Part shown: in pieces, positions 45,948 through 55,362 of the stretch | How the letters are laid out: each line of letters starts with the position of its first letter | How positions within the stretch are numbered: the stretch's first letter is position 1 | Source: Gigantopelta aegis | Lineage: Eukaryota; Mollusca; Gastropoda; Neomphalida; Peltospiridae | Reading direction: 5' to 3' | Assembly: GCF_016097555.1 (NCBI RefSeq) | Contig: NC_054704.1 | Location: 50,219,437-50,283,436 of the forward strand | DNA: 64,000 bases | Notes under the pieces: generated by a model | The model's input: the letters and a program-made list of their open reading frames with translations, nothing else | Told to the model about the DNA's origin: nothing | The model's database searches: none | Translations under genes and position numbers: made by a program

Positions 45948-46230
45948 TTAAAGGGATTATCTCGAGTTTGCTGCCATTGTATGATGTTTTTACTAATAAC
46001 ATTTTGTAACAACTTAAATTACATACTAAATACAGATTCTTGTTTGGAATATCAGTCTCTGTATATTCAATGAGTTCATGACGATCGTCGTACTGTTTGT
46101 AAGCAGCCCAGACTGGATTTCGAAGTTCCCAATCATGTACGTACCCCCCCCCCCCCCCCCCCCAAACACATCTACTGGGAAATGAACAAACATTAGGACA
46201 ACCAGAAATACATTTAATAAACAGCTACTG
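45948..46230. mobile_element. Half copy of the TTAAAGGGACAT MITE family
   Basis: TTAAAGGGATTATCTCGAGT, TTGCTGCCATTGTATGATGT and ACATACTAAATACAGATTCT match the family's left half, and TTAGGACAACCAGAAATACA matches its right half. The right terminus is missing, and a run of about 17 C interrupts it at 46146. Confidence 0.75.
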
Positions 46231-46243
46231 ATACGTTATATAG

Positions 46244-46275
<32 letters not shown>
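46244..46275. repeat. (TA)n microsatellite
   Basis: About 16 TA units following the MITE. Confidence 0.95.
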
Positions 46276-46278
<3 letters not shown>

Positions 46279-46447
46279 ACATCTAATTATATATAATGGC
46301 TAAAAAGTCTGTGTTTGTCGGAGGGCGGAACGTAGCCCAGTGGTAAAGAGTACGCCTGATGCGCAGTTGGTCTAGTATCGATCCTCGTCGGTGGCCACAT
46401 TGGCCTATTTCTCATTCCAACCAGTGCACTACGACTGGTATATCAAA

Positions 46448-46495
46448 GAAAGAAAGAAAGAAATGTTTTATTTAACGACGCACTCAACACATTTT
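46448..46495 (-). repeat. 48-bp SINE insertion made of tail A only
   Basis: (GAAA)n followed by TGTTTTATTTAACGACGCAC and TCAACACATTTT only. A perfect 13-bp target duplication CTGGTATATCAAA lies at 46435-46447 and 46496-46508. Confidence 0.95.
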
Positions 46496-46604
46496 CTGGT
46501 ATATCAAAGGCCGTGGTATGTTCTATCCTGTCTGTGGGATGGTGCATATAAAAAAATCCCTTGCTGCTAATGGAAAAATGTAGCGGGTTTCCTCTATATG
46601 ACTG

Positions 46605-46719
46605 GAAGGAAATGTTTTATTTAACGACACACTCAACACATTTTATTTACGGTTATATGACATCGGACATAGGACAAAGGAAATCCACTGTCGCCACTTC
46701 ATGGGCTACTCTTTTTGAT
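46605..46719 (-). repeat. 5'-truncated SINE with tail A
   Basis: About 115 bp starting GAAGGAAATGTTTTATTTAA with an internal gap; flanks CTCTATATGACTG and CTCTATGACTG form an imperfect target duplication. Confidence 0.9.
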
Positions 46720-46849
46720 CTCTATGACTGTGTCAAAATGACGATACGTTTGACATCCAATAGCCGATGATTAATAAATCAATGTGCTCTAGTGGTGTCG
46801 TTAAACAAAACAAACTGTTAGTCTGCAACATCCAGTGCGGGGGGCATGA

Positions 46850-46851
46850 TG

Positions 46852-46942
<91 letters not shown>
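46850..46942. repeat. (GA)n microsatellite, about 46 units
   Basis: Follows directly on the SINE B tail and the block GTTAGTCTGCAACATCCAGT / GCGGGGGGCATGATG, which also borders the (TC)n tract at 36118-36210. Confidence 0.98.
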
Positions 46943-46944
<2 letters not shown>

Positions 46945-46991
46945 GTGAAGTGGCTGAATTACCGTTGAAACTCACTCTACACTTAAGATAA

Positions 46992-47368
46992 AGATGAAAT
47001 GTTTTATTTAACGACGCACTCAACACATGTTATTTACGGTTATATGGCGTCAGATATATGGTTAAGGACCACACAGAGTTTGAGAGGAAACCCGCTGTCG
47101 CCACTACATGGGCTACTCTTTCCGATTAGCAGCAAGGGATCTTTTATTTGCGCTTACCACAGGCAGGATAACACAAACCATGGCCTTTGTTGAATCAGTT
47201 ATGGATCACTGGTCGGTGTAAGTGGTTTACACCTACCCACTGAGCCTTGCGGAGCACTCACTCAGGGTTTGGAGTCGGTTTCTGGATTAAAAATCCCATG
47301 CCTCGACTGGGATCCGAACCTACCAGCCTGTAGACCGATGGCCTAACCACGACGCCACCGAGGCCGGT
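46992..47368 (-). repeat. Chimeric SINE, head H2 with tail A
   Basis: A tail (GAAATGTTTTATTTAACGAC) at the left and H2 head (complement of CCGGCCTCGGTGGCGTCGTG) at the right. Perfect target duplication CACTTAAGATAA at 46980-46991 and 47369-47380 shows the whole chimera inserted as one unit. Confidence 0.95.
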
Positions 47369-47394
47369 CACTTAAGATAAGGTCTACGGAAAAC

Positions 47395-47567
47395 GCCCAA
47401 CAAAAACTTGCTGTGGAAAAAAATAAAATCGAATACAAGTATAGTCCACAGCAAAAACAAAGTGTCGCGGCCAATTGCAGGGGTTGTAGACGGTACTGGG
47501 AAACGAACCCAGAACCTATCAGCTTTAAACGACATTCACTGATGACCACGACGCCACTGAACCCGTT
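47395..47567 (-). repeat. Related tRNA-like SINE head fragment
   Basis: Complement reads GGGTTCAGTGGCGTCGTGGT (A box) and GGTTCTGGGTTCGTTTCCCA (B box). The rest is unlike the other families. Confidence 0.6.
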
Positions 47568-47569
47568 CA

Positions 47570-48400
47570 TAAAGTGCATAATTATTAGTCCTCTGTTTTT
47601 TGTTGTGCAGACAACAATACACAATCAACATTCTTGACTCGGTAAAGTCACACCACCGACAGTTTATTACCTGCGTTACACAATACGACAACAAAATGAA
47701 ACCAATACCCACGTGGGAAGATTGCTCTGTGGATAATTTTCAAAAGGAAGGGGGTTTGCGTTTCTATTTTCAATACACCTCTCTCAGCTAGGTTAATTAC
47801 ACGCATTATTTAAAGGCTTAATAACTCATGCCAAAACGATAAAGCTGTTTTCACAACGTTAAAGAGCTGCTACTTGACCTCCATGTGGTATAAAAAACGA
47901 TTTTTACATAGTACAGTATATTTATGATTATTTGCAAGCCCTGCAATTGCCTACGACAATCGACAATGCTGCGGACTATATTCCGATTGTATTCGATTTG
48001 TTTTCTCACAGAATGGTTTTTGCCATAAACATTTTCTTAATTGCAAGGGTTGATTTATTTTAATTATTATTTTTTTAATTATTGATATCGATATGACAGA
48101 GATGATAATGCACTACGAATGAAGAATTTCCGTTCATTTATCTTAAAAGTATTTTTTGTTTAATCGGGCTTTTATTAACATTTTAAACTACGACTGCTAT
48201 GATAGTTAAGGTGTCTGTATCACAGGTGCTCGATTAACGGATGATAAAAATTAAAATACACTTTTCTTTTTGCCAAAATTCTGAAATTGTCAATAAAATA
48301 AATAAAAACCACAACTAAGCAAAATACTAGCGCATATAGTTACTACATGCACTTAGTAAAGTAACCGATAACCTGTGGTTGGAACGGGAAAAACAACGGC
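47570..48400. other. No recognisable gene
   Basis: AT-rich unique-looking sequence with short open frames only. Confidence 0.4.
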
Positions 48401-48404
48401 TCCA

Positions 48405-48610
48405 AAACGGTTATTGATCGGTGCTATGACCCATCATCTTTTCATTTGCAGCAAATGATCTTTTATATGCACTTTCCTACAGACAGGACAACACATATCA
48501 CGTCATTTGATACACCAGTCATGGTGCACTGGTTGGAACGGGATAAAACCCAATCAGAGAATGGTTCCAAGTACCTCAGGCGAGCACTCTACCGACTGAG
48601 CTAAACCTGC
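48405..48610 (-). repeat. SINE fragment with head H3
   Basis: Central part GATCTTTTATATGCACTTTC and ATCACGTCATTTGATACACC; head CTCTACCGACTGAGCTAAAC in reverse sense. Confidence 0.8.
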
Positions 48611-48674
48611 TAACAGATTCAAACATTCGAACTACAAAACCGTTGCTGCATTTGAAATCGTGTTCTTGTTCGAA

Positions 48675-49007
48675 GGAAGGAAGGAAGGAAATGTTTTATT
48701 TAACAACGCACTCAACACATTTTATTTACGGTTATATGGCGTCAGACATATGGTTAAGGACCACACATATACTGAGAGAGGAAACCCGCTGTCGCCATTT
48801 CATGGGCTACTCTTTTCGATTAGCAGCAAGGGATCTTTTATATGCACCATCCCAAAGACAGGGTAGTACATAACACGGCTTTTGTTACACCAGTTGTGGG
48901 GCACTGACTGAAACGAGAAATAGTCCAATGGGGCTACCGACGGGGATCGATCCTAAACCGACCGCGCATAAAGCGAGCGCTTTACCACTGGGCTACGTCC
49001 CGCCCCC
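48675..49007 (-). repeat. Full-length SINE, head H1 with tail A
   Basis: (GGAA)n tail end, TGTTTTATTTAACAACGCAC, to the head CCACTGGGCTACGTCCCGCC. Perfect target duplication GTTCTTGTTCGAA at 48662-48674 and 49008-49020. Confidence 0.97.
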
Positions 49008-49381
49008 GTTCTTGTTCGAAACAGAGACCAATGGATATCTGTGAGTAACAAAATGCCACTCGGAGCGGGGTGTGGGTAGCAGGAGCGCTATTGGCCTTCT
49101 GGGGACTGAAACTCAAGCTCGAAGAAGTCTGAAGATTTAGACACACTCAGATATTTTAACCGCTTCATCAACGATGGTCTTATTTAATTTTTACGTGTCA
49201 TCATTTCGCTAAAGTATAGCCAAAGAGGTCTAAAGCTCTGAGAGGATCTACAATTCTTGTTACAAAACGAAAGAGAACGCCAAGGTGCATCATGTTATTT
49301 TTTAATCTAACTTTGTAACTACGTCTGTAACGCTGCGATATAAAATATACTAATGCAACTGTCGCAGGTATTTGAGAATGA

Positions 49382-49790
49382 TGGACCGGCTTCGGTGGCG
49401 TCGTGGCAGGCCATCGGTCTACAGGCTGGTAGGTACTGGGTTCGGATCCCAGTCGAGGCATGGGATTTTTAATCCAGATACCGACTCCAAACCCTGAGTG
49501 AGTGCTCCGCAAGGCTCAATGGGTAGGTGTAAACCACTTGCACTGACCAGTGATCCATAACTGGTTCAACAAAGGCCATGGTTTATGCTATCCTGCCTGT
49601 GGGAAGCGCAAATAAAAGATCCCTTGCTGCCTGTCGTAAAAAGAGTAGCCTATGTGGCGACAGCGGGTTTCCTCTAAAAACAGTGTCAGAATGACCATAT
49701 GTTTGACGTCCAATAGCCGATGATAAGATATAAAATCAATGTGCTCTAGCGGCGTCGTTAAATAAAAAACAAACTTTAACTTTGAGAATG
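49382..49790 (+). repeat. Chimeric SINE, head H2 with tail B
   Basis: Head ACCGGCTTCGGTGGCGTCGT, B box GGGTTCGGATCCCAG; tail GTGCTCTAGCGGCGTCGTTA, then AACAAACTTTAAC. Target duplication TTTGAGAATGA at 49371-49381 and 49791-49801 shows single-unit insertion. Confidence 0.95.
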
Positions 49791-49822
49791 ACGATGCAGT
49801 TTATAGACGATCTTATATACAG

Positions 49823-50207
49823 TTAAAGGGACATTCCTGAGTTTGCTGCAATTTTTAAGATGTTATCGACTAACAGAGACTTTTTAACGATTGTAATTAC
49901 ATATCAAATACGTTTTTCTGCATAAAATATTAGTGGCTGTATATTAAACGTGTTTCTGATCGTTCTAATATTTGTACCAGTTTAAATTTCATTTTACTTC
50001 CTAAAATATAATTTTTTCGTACGTACGAAATTATTTGAAGACAAAATCCAGTTTGGGTTTTTTACAAATATTAAGACGACCAGAAACACACTGAATAAAC
50101 AGACACTTATATTGTAAACAAGAAAATATATTTAATATGTAAGTTTAATCGTAGAAATATTTTATTAGTCGAAAACATTGCAGTAAACTCAGGAATGTCC
50201 CTTTAAA
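49823..50207. mobile_element. Complete MITE of the TTAAAGGGACAT family
   Basis: Left TTAAAGGGACATTCCTGAGT plus TTGCTGCA; right TGCAGTAAACTCAGGAATGT plus CCCTTTAA. The subterminal parts are also inverted (TCTGATCGTTCTAATATTTG against CAAATATTAAGACGACCAGA), so the whole 385 bp can fold back. Confidence 0.92.
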
Positions 50208-50209
50208 GT

Positions 50210-51885
50210 TCAAATACGCGGACATGGGAACGAAACTCAGTTACCTGGGCAATCTAAACCAGCTACTTTTATTAATCTTCAGCAGCAAAAGGTATTTTGT
50301 ATTCATGTCCAAAATGGACAACATATCGTCTATGAAATTCATTCAACAGAACTTTATAGAGCAGCTAAAAATAAAATAATGACATTATGGTAAATGTTTC
50401 AATTGTTATTATTATAAAATATGGGTACAGCCAACATTGTTTTTTGGTGGGGGTGGGGGTGGGGGTAGATAGAATTCGGGAATTTAAAGAACATATACTA
50501 GTGTTGCTAAGGAGAGATCTTTATTGTTTATATGTTAAATAACAAAACTATGCAGTTGAAACAAAACAATTTATTATTGTAATAAAAAGAAGTGTCATAA
50601 CATCAAGGCGTAGGCCTACGTAAAACCTTTTTTTTTTTTTTTACAAATGCCGATATGAATTTCCAATTATATAATCACTATTATATTATGTTTAATGGAC
50701 CATGCATTCACAATTAACATCATTATCACAACTGTACCAAAATTATTTCTTTTTATTTTATTTATTTTGGATCCTGCACCCCGCCCTCGTTACCAAACGT
50801 AAAAATATTGAATTTGCAAAGGATATTTTTTAAACATTTGTTTTAATTTCAAAACATTAATCCCACCCCAGACCCTCAGCATATACCATTTGTTCGCTTG
50901 TAAAAATGTCGATAATTGTAAATGAGCCCTTACAAGCTATTATTGTTCACGCTTATCGAAATTTGTCTACATTACAGTGGTATACATTATTACTATATTA
51001 ATGAAATTATAATATTGAGTACATGTACTAACAAAAATAATGACGTAGTGCTTATATACAGTTAACGTCCAAGTACGCAATTATGGCCCATGTGAAATCT
51101 TTTTTCAAATACCGTTGAGAATTCGTAAGTTTAGAAACATTATCAGTTTTAAGTCTACAAACCATTGTTTTTCACGTTTATCCAAGAAACATAAAAACTG
51201 TAATTTGATTACTAATATATTTGAAGTTATATTTTTATAGATATGCAAAATTTTAGATAAACTACTATGTATAAAATATATATTTATATTATTTGTTTAA
51301 AAAAATATACAGATTGTTTACTCTTTGGTTTGTAATGTGTTTTTTTTTTTAAATACAAAATACCAGAGATTTGATAGAAACACTCTAAGAATAATAAATA
51401 AACAGTTTGAATAGTTTTCTATAATGATAAATAAATCGTAGTTTCTTATTCTCCAATTAACTCAAGAACTTCACATCTTCCAGGAAAAAGCAAGATTGTT
51501 AATTGATCCTGATAATGTTAATGAAAATACATACACAATTATATTCTTCAATGCGTAGTTCACGCTGGAAGCTAGTCGTTCTAAGAAGCAAACAAATTAT
51601 CATCGATCAACAAATTCACCGATTATTAGGTCTTCCACAGCTTAAAGTTTTACGTTCATCTGGTATTGAAAAATTGTTCCTTTTTTTTTCGAAACATGAC
51701 ACACGCTTGATGAATAGTTATTCTCAAGCAAAGTATTAGTTTACACAAAATTATCACTGACGATGCTTTAATCCTCTACGGCACACAGATATATTTTTCT
51801 TGCAATGATTTAGCCATCATCAGCTTTGACACCAATACGGGGTCGTACGCGTCTTACGATCATCTTTTGCGATTCCTCTTGAACA
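50210..51885. other. AT-rich gene-free stretch downstream of Tctex1 paralogue 3
   Basis: Short G-rich run near 50445 and T runs near 50630 and 51340. The open frame 51503-51739 (+) has no recognisable features; it lies close to the 3' end of paralogue 3 and is probably chance. Confidence 0.45.
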
Positions 51886-51888
51886 GAC

Positions 51889-52560
51889 CTATTCCAGATA
51901 CACCCCGAAGACGGTAGCTGTGCAGAAGATGTGACCGTTTTTGAACGTGTACGTGGCAAAATCGTCTACCCTAGGGTCCCAGGTACAGCGGCTGGTGACC
52001 ATCATCCCTTGTTGCATGTTCTGTCCAATGTGCACCTCGCAGATGATTCTGTAGCGGTCGAAATTCATCAACTTCACCTTGTCCTTAATCTCGTCTGACA
52101 GAACTTTACTTAGATTAGCGCACAACTTGGACCTGTAGGTGAACTTCTCCAGCCTGTTGTCTAGAACATTTTGTATCGCATCCTGGACTCTTTCCGATTG
52201 GAACTTCCGGTGCGGTTCCATACGATAGGTGGGTTCCTTTTTCACTGGGATCGTAACTCCCGAAAATCTGGAGGAGCCCTTTCGGCCAAATAGTCGAGTG
52301 GTTAGTCGCCTCGCCAAGCGCTTGGAGGCAAGAAGTCCTATGAGTGATGGTCCTGGAAGACTGGTCCGCAATCCTCCCGCGGTCATAAAGGTACTGGGTC
52401 TTCTGGCACCGTCCATGAGGTTACTAGGTCTTCTAGCACCATCCGTAAGGTTACTAGGTCGCCTGGAACCGTCGGTCGGTGAAAGCAACCCTTTGGCTAT
52501 GGACTTTCGCCTGTTCTCCGCAGGTGGTGTCAGTCCTAAATTAGATTCTTTTCGACTCAT
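51889..52560 (-). CDS. Tctex1-type dynein light chain, paralogue 3 (223 aa)
   Basis: Single-exon frame, ATG at 52560, stop at 51891-51889. Residues about 108-223 are the Tctex1 domain: KEPTYRMEP, VLDNRLEKFTYRSKL, LSDEIKDKVKLM, DRYRIICEVHIGQN, MVTSRCTWDPRVDDFATYT, ending TATVFGVYLE. The N-terminal region is longer than in its paralogues and includes three 10-residue repeats (DGxRRPSNLx, residues 30-59), plus RRKS at Ser20, followed by a basic, hydrophobic stretch (residues about 67-96). The repeat gives R-R-P-S at Ser36, Ser46 and Ser56. Light chain of dynein by family; ciliary role inferred. The domain is as diverged from paralogues 1 and 2 as they are from each other, so the duplications are old. 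Confidence 0.93.
   Translation of the reverse strand: MSRKESNLGLTPPAENRRKSIAKGLLSPTDGSRRPSNLTDGARRPSNLMDGARRPSTFMTAGGLRTSLPGPSLIGLLASKRLARRLTTRLFGRKGSSRFSGVTIPVKKEPTYRMEPHRKFQSERVQDAIQNVLDNRLEKFTYRSKLCANLSKVLSDEIKDKVKLMNFDRYRIICEVHIGQNMQQGMMVTSRCTWDPRVDDFATYTFKNGHIFCTATVFGVYLE
52384..52471 (-). repeat. In-frame 30-bp repeat in Tctex1 paralogue 3
   Basis: Three successive 30-bp units (each encoding DGxRRPS followed by three residues) keep the reading frame, so copy number may vary without breaking the protein. On the plus strand each unit shows AGGTTACTAGGTC or AGGTACTGGGTC. Confidence 0.85.
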
Positions 52561-52569
52561 CCTGATCTT

Positions 52570-53204
52570 GTGTCCACTACTCGTGATACTGATGTATTGA
52601 TTTCAAATGACGGCTGTGAATATAAATGTGTAAGTCAGACTGGTGCGGTACATGTACATTGGATTTATGACCGCTACAGTGCAAGACAGATCAACCTTTC
52701 CATGTCTGATATCGAAGGGGAAAAGACCATCCAATCGAACTAACGAATAAAACAACCTGTATCGTCGTCCCGTTGCCAGAAAGAAAATAAACCACGTGAC
52801 ATGTTTTTGAATGTTGTCCATGAATTCTAACAATAGATCTGGTTTATGGCTTACATACGTCTTTACAATATAGTTGAATAATAGGACAAAGAAATATCTA
52901 TAAAAGAGAAATAGAAACGTACACCGGACACCCTTATTGTAAGTGCGGGAGATCTGTATAGGCATGCGTATCTGTTTATCAGGCTTGTCTATATATGTTA
53001 CATCTTCTATAGTCTGTGTATAATTAGACGGCGTACTCCATTCAGCGAATCTGAATTAAAAGTATACATAAAAGAACTATTAAATCTTATATACCGTCCT
53101 TTGAGAAATGACAGTTGCACGACTTAAGGTTTCGAACACATATTTTATATACCGCAGACTTTAAGTCGGAATATTTTTCCTATACAATACTTTATTTTTG
53201 TGTT

Positions 53205-53238
<34 letters not shown>

Positions 53239-54160
53239 GGCCGTACCCTGATCAAAATCCTAGGGGGTGAGGGCACTACTTTTTATAAACAAATGAAACA
53301 CTACACAAATTAAACCCTGAGATGTGTATGCTATTTTCTAGAGTAAAAAAAGAGAAGAAAAAAAAAGATTCTCAGGGGGACAACTGGGTTTTTTTAAATA
53401 TTTTTTTTTTTTTTTTTTATTAAAATGTAAAGAGATGAACAACATGCATGTATGTGCCAGGAGTTAACATTCTAAATAAAATTTAGTCTTCTCAACATGT
53501 ATACATACACACGCACGCATGTTCACATTGAGCACACGCACGCACCAAACACGCACATGCACAGGACGCTCGCTCCAGTATGCGTATGTATCTGTATTTT
53601 CTGAATTCGGATAAGTCAAATTTAAAACTCATGAGCATAGGCTGAGAGGGGGATGGGGAGGGGGAGGGGGAGGTCGTGTGTGTTCGGACGAACCATATTT
53701 TTTTATATAGTGCAATATTAGGCTATTCATATAGGTTAGCATTGAAGATGTACAGCAAAGGGTCCGCTAGGTTCATATTCACTTAAGCACTACGTCCTTG
53801 AAACTAATGTATGTGTCAGCATGGTACTTGTAAGCTATATGCGTAACAACCATTAATTTAAATGGCTAATTTATCTGACACATTCAAAGCATACCCTTCA
53901 TTATTTATTTGATGTTTTCTCAAAACAGAAAGCTAATTTCCTGTTTCCCTCTGCATACTAAATATCGGGTTGTACAGGCTGCATAACAGAGAAGTAAACA
54001 AATTAATAGGTTTCATGTAACACGTTTTCTATTCAACGAGTTAAATAACTATGATTTGAATGCAGAACTTATGTGGTTGTATACGCGTAGCTATTTTAAT
54101 TATATTCATATTAATTCTTCTTTTTTTTCACTTACATTCATTTTCTTTCTCCATTTTTAT
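52570..54160. other. 5' flank of Tctex1 paralogue 3 and AT-rich DNA
   Basis: Likely promoter side of paralogue 3. The minus frame 52603-52965 (120 residues, hydrophobic, no known motif) overlaps this flank and is not convincing. (TA)n at 53205-53235 is followed by a palindrome CAGGGCCGTACCCTG. Simple T and A runs lie near 53350-53420. Confidence 0.4.
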
Positions 54161-54162
54161 CG

Positions 54163-54297
54163 GGGGGGGGGGGGGGGTACATGTATTTTTATTTTATTTT
54201 ATTTGAATCAGAAATAGAGAAAAAGATAGACAGAGACAAACAGACAGAAAGACAATGACAGATAGAAAGAGCGAGCGAATTATTGCGAAATAACGTC

Positions 54298-54369
<72 letters not shown>

Positions 54370-54440
54370 TGAATGAATGAATGAATGTTTAACGACACCC
54401 CAGCACGAAAAATACATCGGCTATTGGGTGTCAAACTATG

Positions 54441-54522
<82 letters not shown>
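54163..54522. repeat. G-run and two (GA)n arrays with a SINE-tail fragment between them
   Basis: G run 54162-54177. (GA)n 54301-54363, (AATG)n 54364-54387, then a fragment TTTAACGACACCCCAGCACG through GTGTCAAACTATGG (54388-54442), then (GA)n 54443-54522. The fragment matches 14284-14352 in reverse complement. Confidence 0.95.
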
Positions 54523-54527
<5 letters not shown>

Positions 54528-54529
54528 GG

Positions 54530-55360
54530 GAGGGGGGGAAGAAGAATGGATTGGTGGTCATATTTATAGTAAACTTGTTTTGCATTTTATTAATAGCGTT
54601 ATGAATTACATTACATCGCCATTGTACTGTCAATTTTCGTCTATCTACGGCAGGGAAGATTTCATTAATATATCTGACGATTTCTAGTTTTGAAATTTAA
54701 TTTAAAATTCTTCCGTCTTGAAACACAAATTCCTGAACTCAAATTATAACTTGTTGGTTTTTTTTTTAAATATCGAATTAAGTGTATCTTCAATATCGAC
54801 GAAATCCAACAGAGTATGGTATGAGAAAAAAAACGTGGATTTATTTTTCTCTTTGTTGAAAGAAAATTGTGATTTATCTATCTGTTGAAATGAGTAACGC
54901 TGCTCAAAACTTGTTCATGCGTGATCATCCGTGACTGAACTCTAAGACGGGTATTTTATGGCGAAACATGCAGGTCTCAAGTCTTACGAACAAAACACTA
55001 TTCAAAACGAGGAAATTCTTTTCAGCTCTGTAGATCTATGTTCTTTTGTGGAGTGTTGTATGGATATAGCATAGCGCAAGTTTTGCACCTTCGTAATGTA
55101 TGTTCAGACAAAAGGTCAGGGGATTATGAATCAAACTGAATTAAATTATTCTTAACTGGGTAGAATGGAAATAGCTAAATCTATATTTTTATTTTTATTA
55201 TAATCCCATTTGGTTCATCATCAAAACATTTCAATTAAATATCACTTGAATGCGTATAGATGTAAAACCATGTGCAGGTTGAATGTATATATCTATATTA
55301 GATATGTACATTTGTGTAGTTGTTCATTTTCTGTTCGTGTTTTTAGCTTCCTATATGACG
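54530..55360. other. No recognisable gene
   Basis: AT-rich sequence left of the long-terminus element; nothing supported. Confidence 0.4.
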
Positions 55361-55362
55361 TA

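Larger units (their letters stand above)
46321..46820 (+). repeat. SINE (H1 head, B tail) holding two truncated A-tail SINEs
   Basis: Head GGCGGAACGTAGCCCAGTGG, tail GTCGTTAAACAAAACAAACT. Insertions at 46448-46495 and 46605-46719 each have their own target duplication, so the host copy is the oldest. Confidence 0.95.

Noticed and set aside
46767-47026. Arg-Glu or Ser-Leu repeat proteins at (GA)n/(TC)n arrays (also 54189-54633, 62286-62643)
   Set aside because: Low-complexity translation of microsatellites with no flanking coding signal.
52603-52965. 120-residue hydrophobic minus frame upstream of Tctex1 paralogue 3
   Set aside because: No motif, atypical composition for a host gene, and it lies where the promoter or 5' UTR of paralogue 3 is expected.
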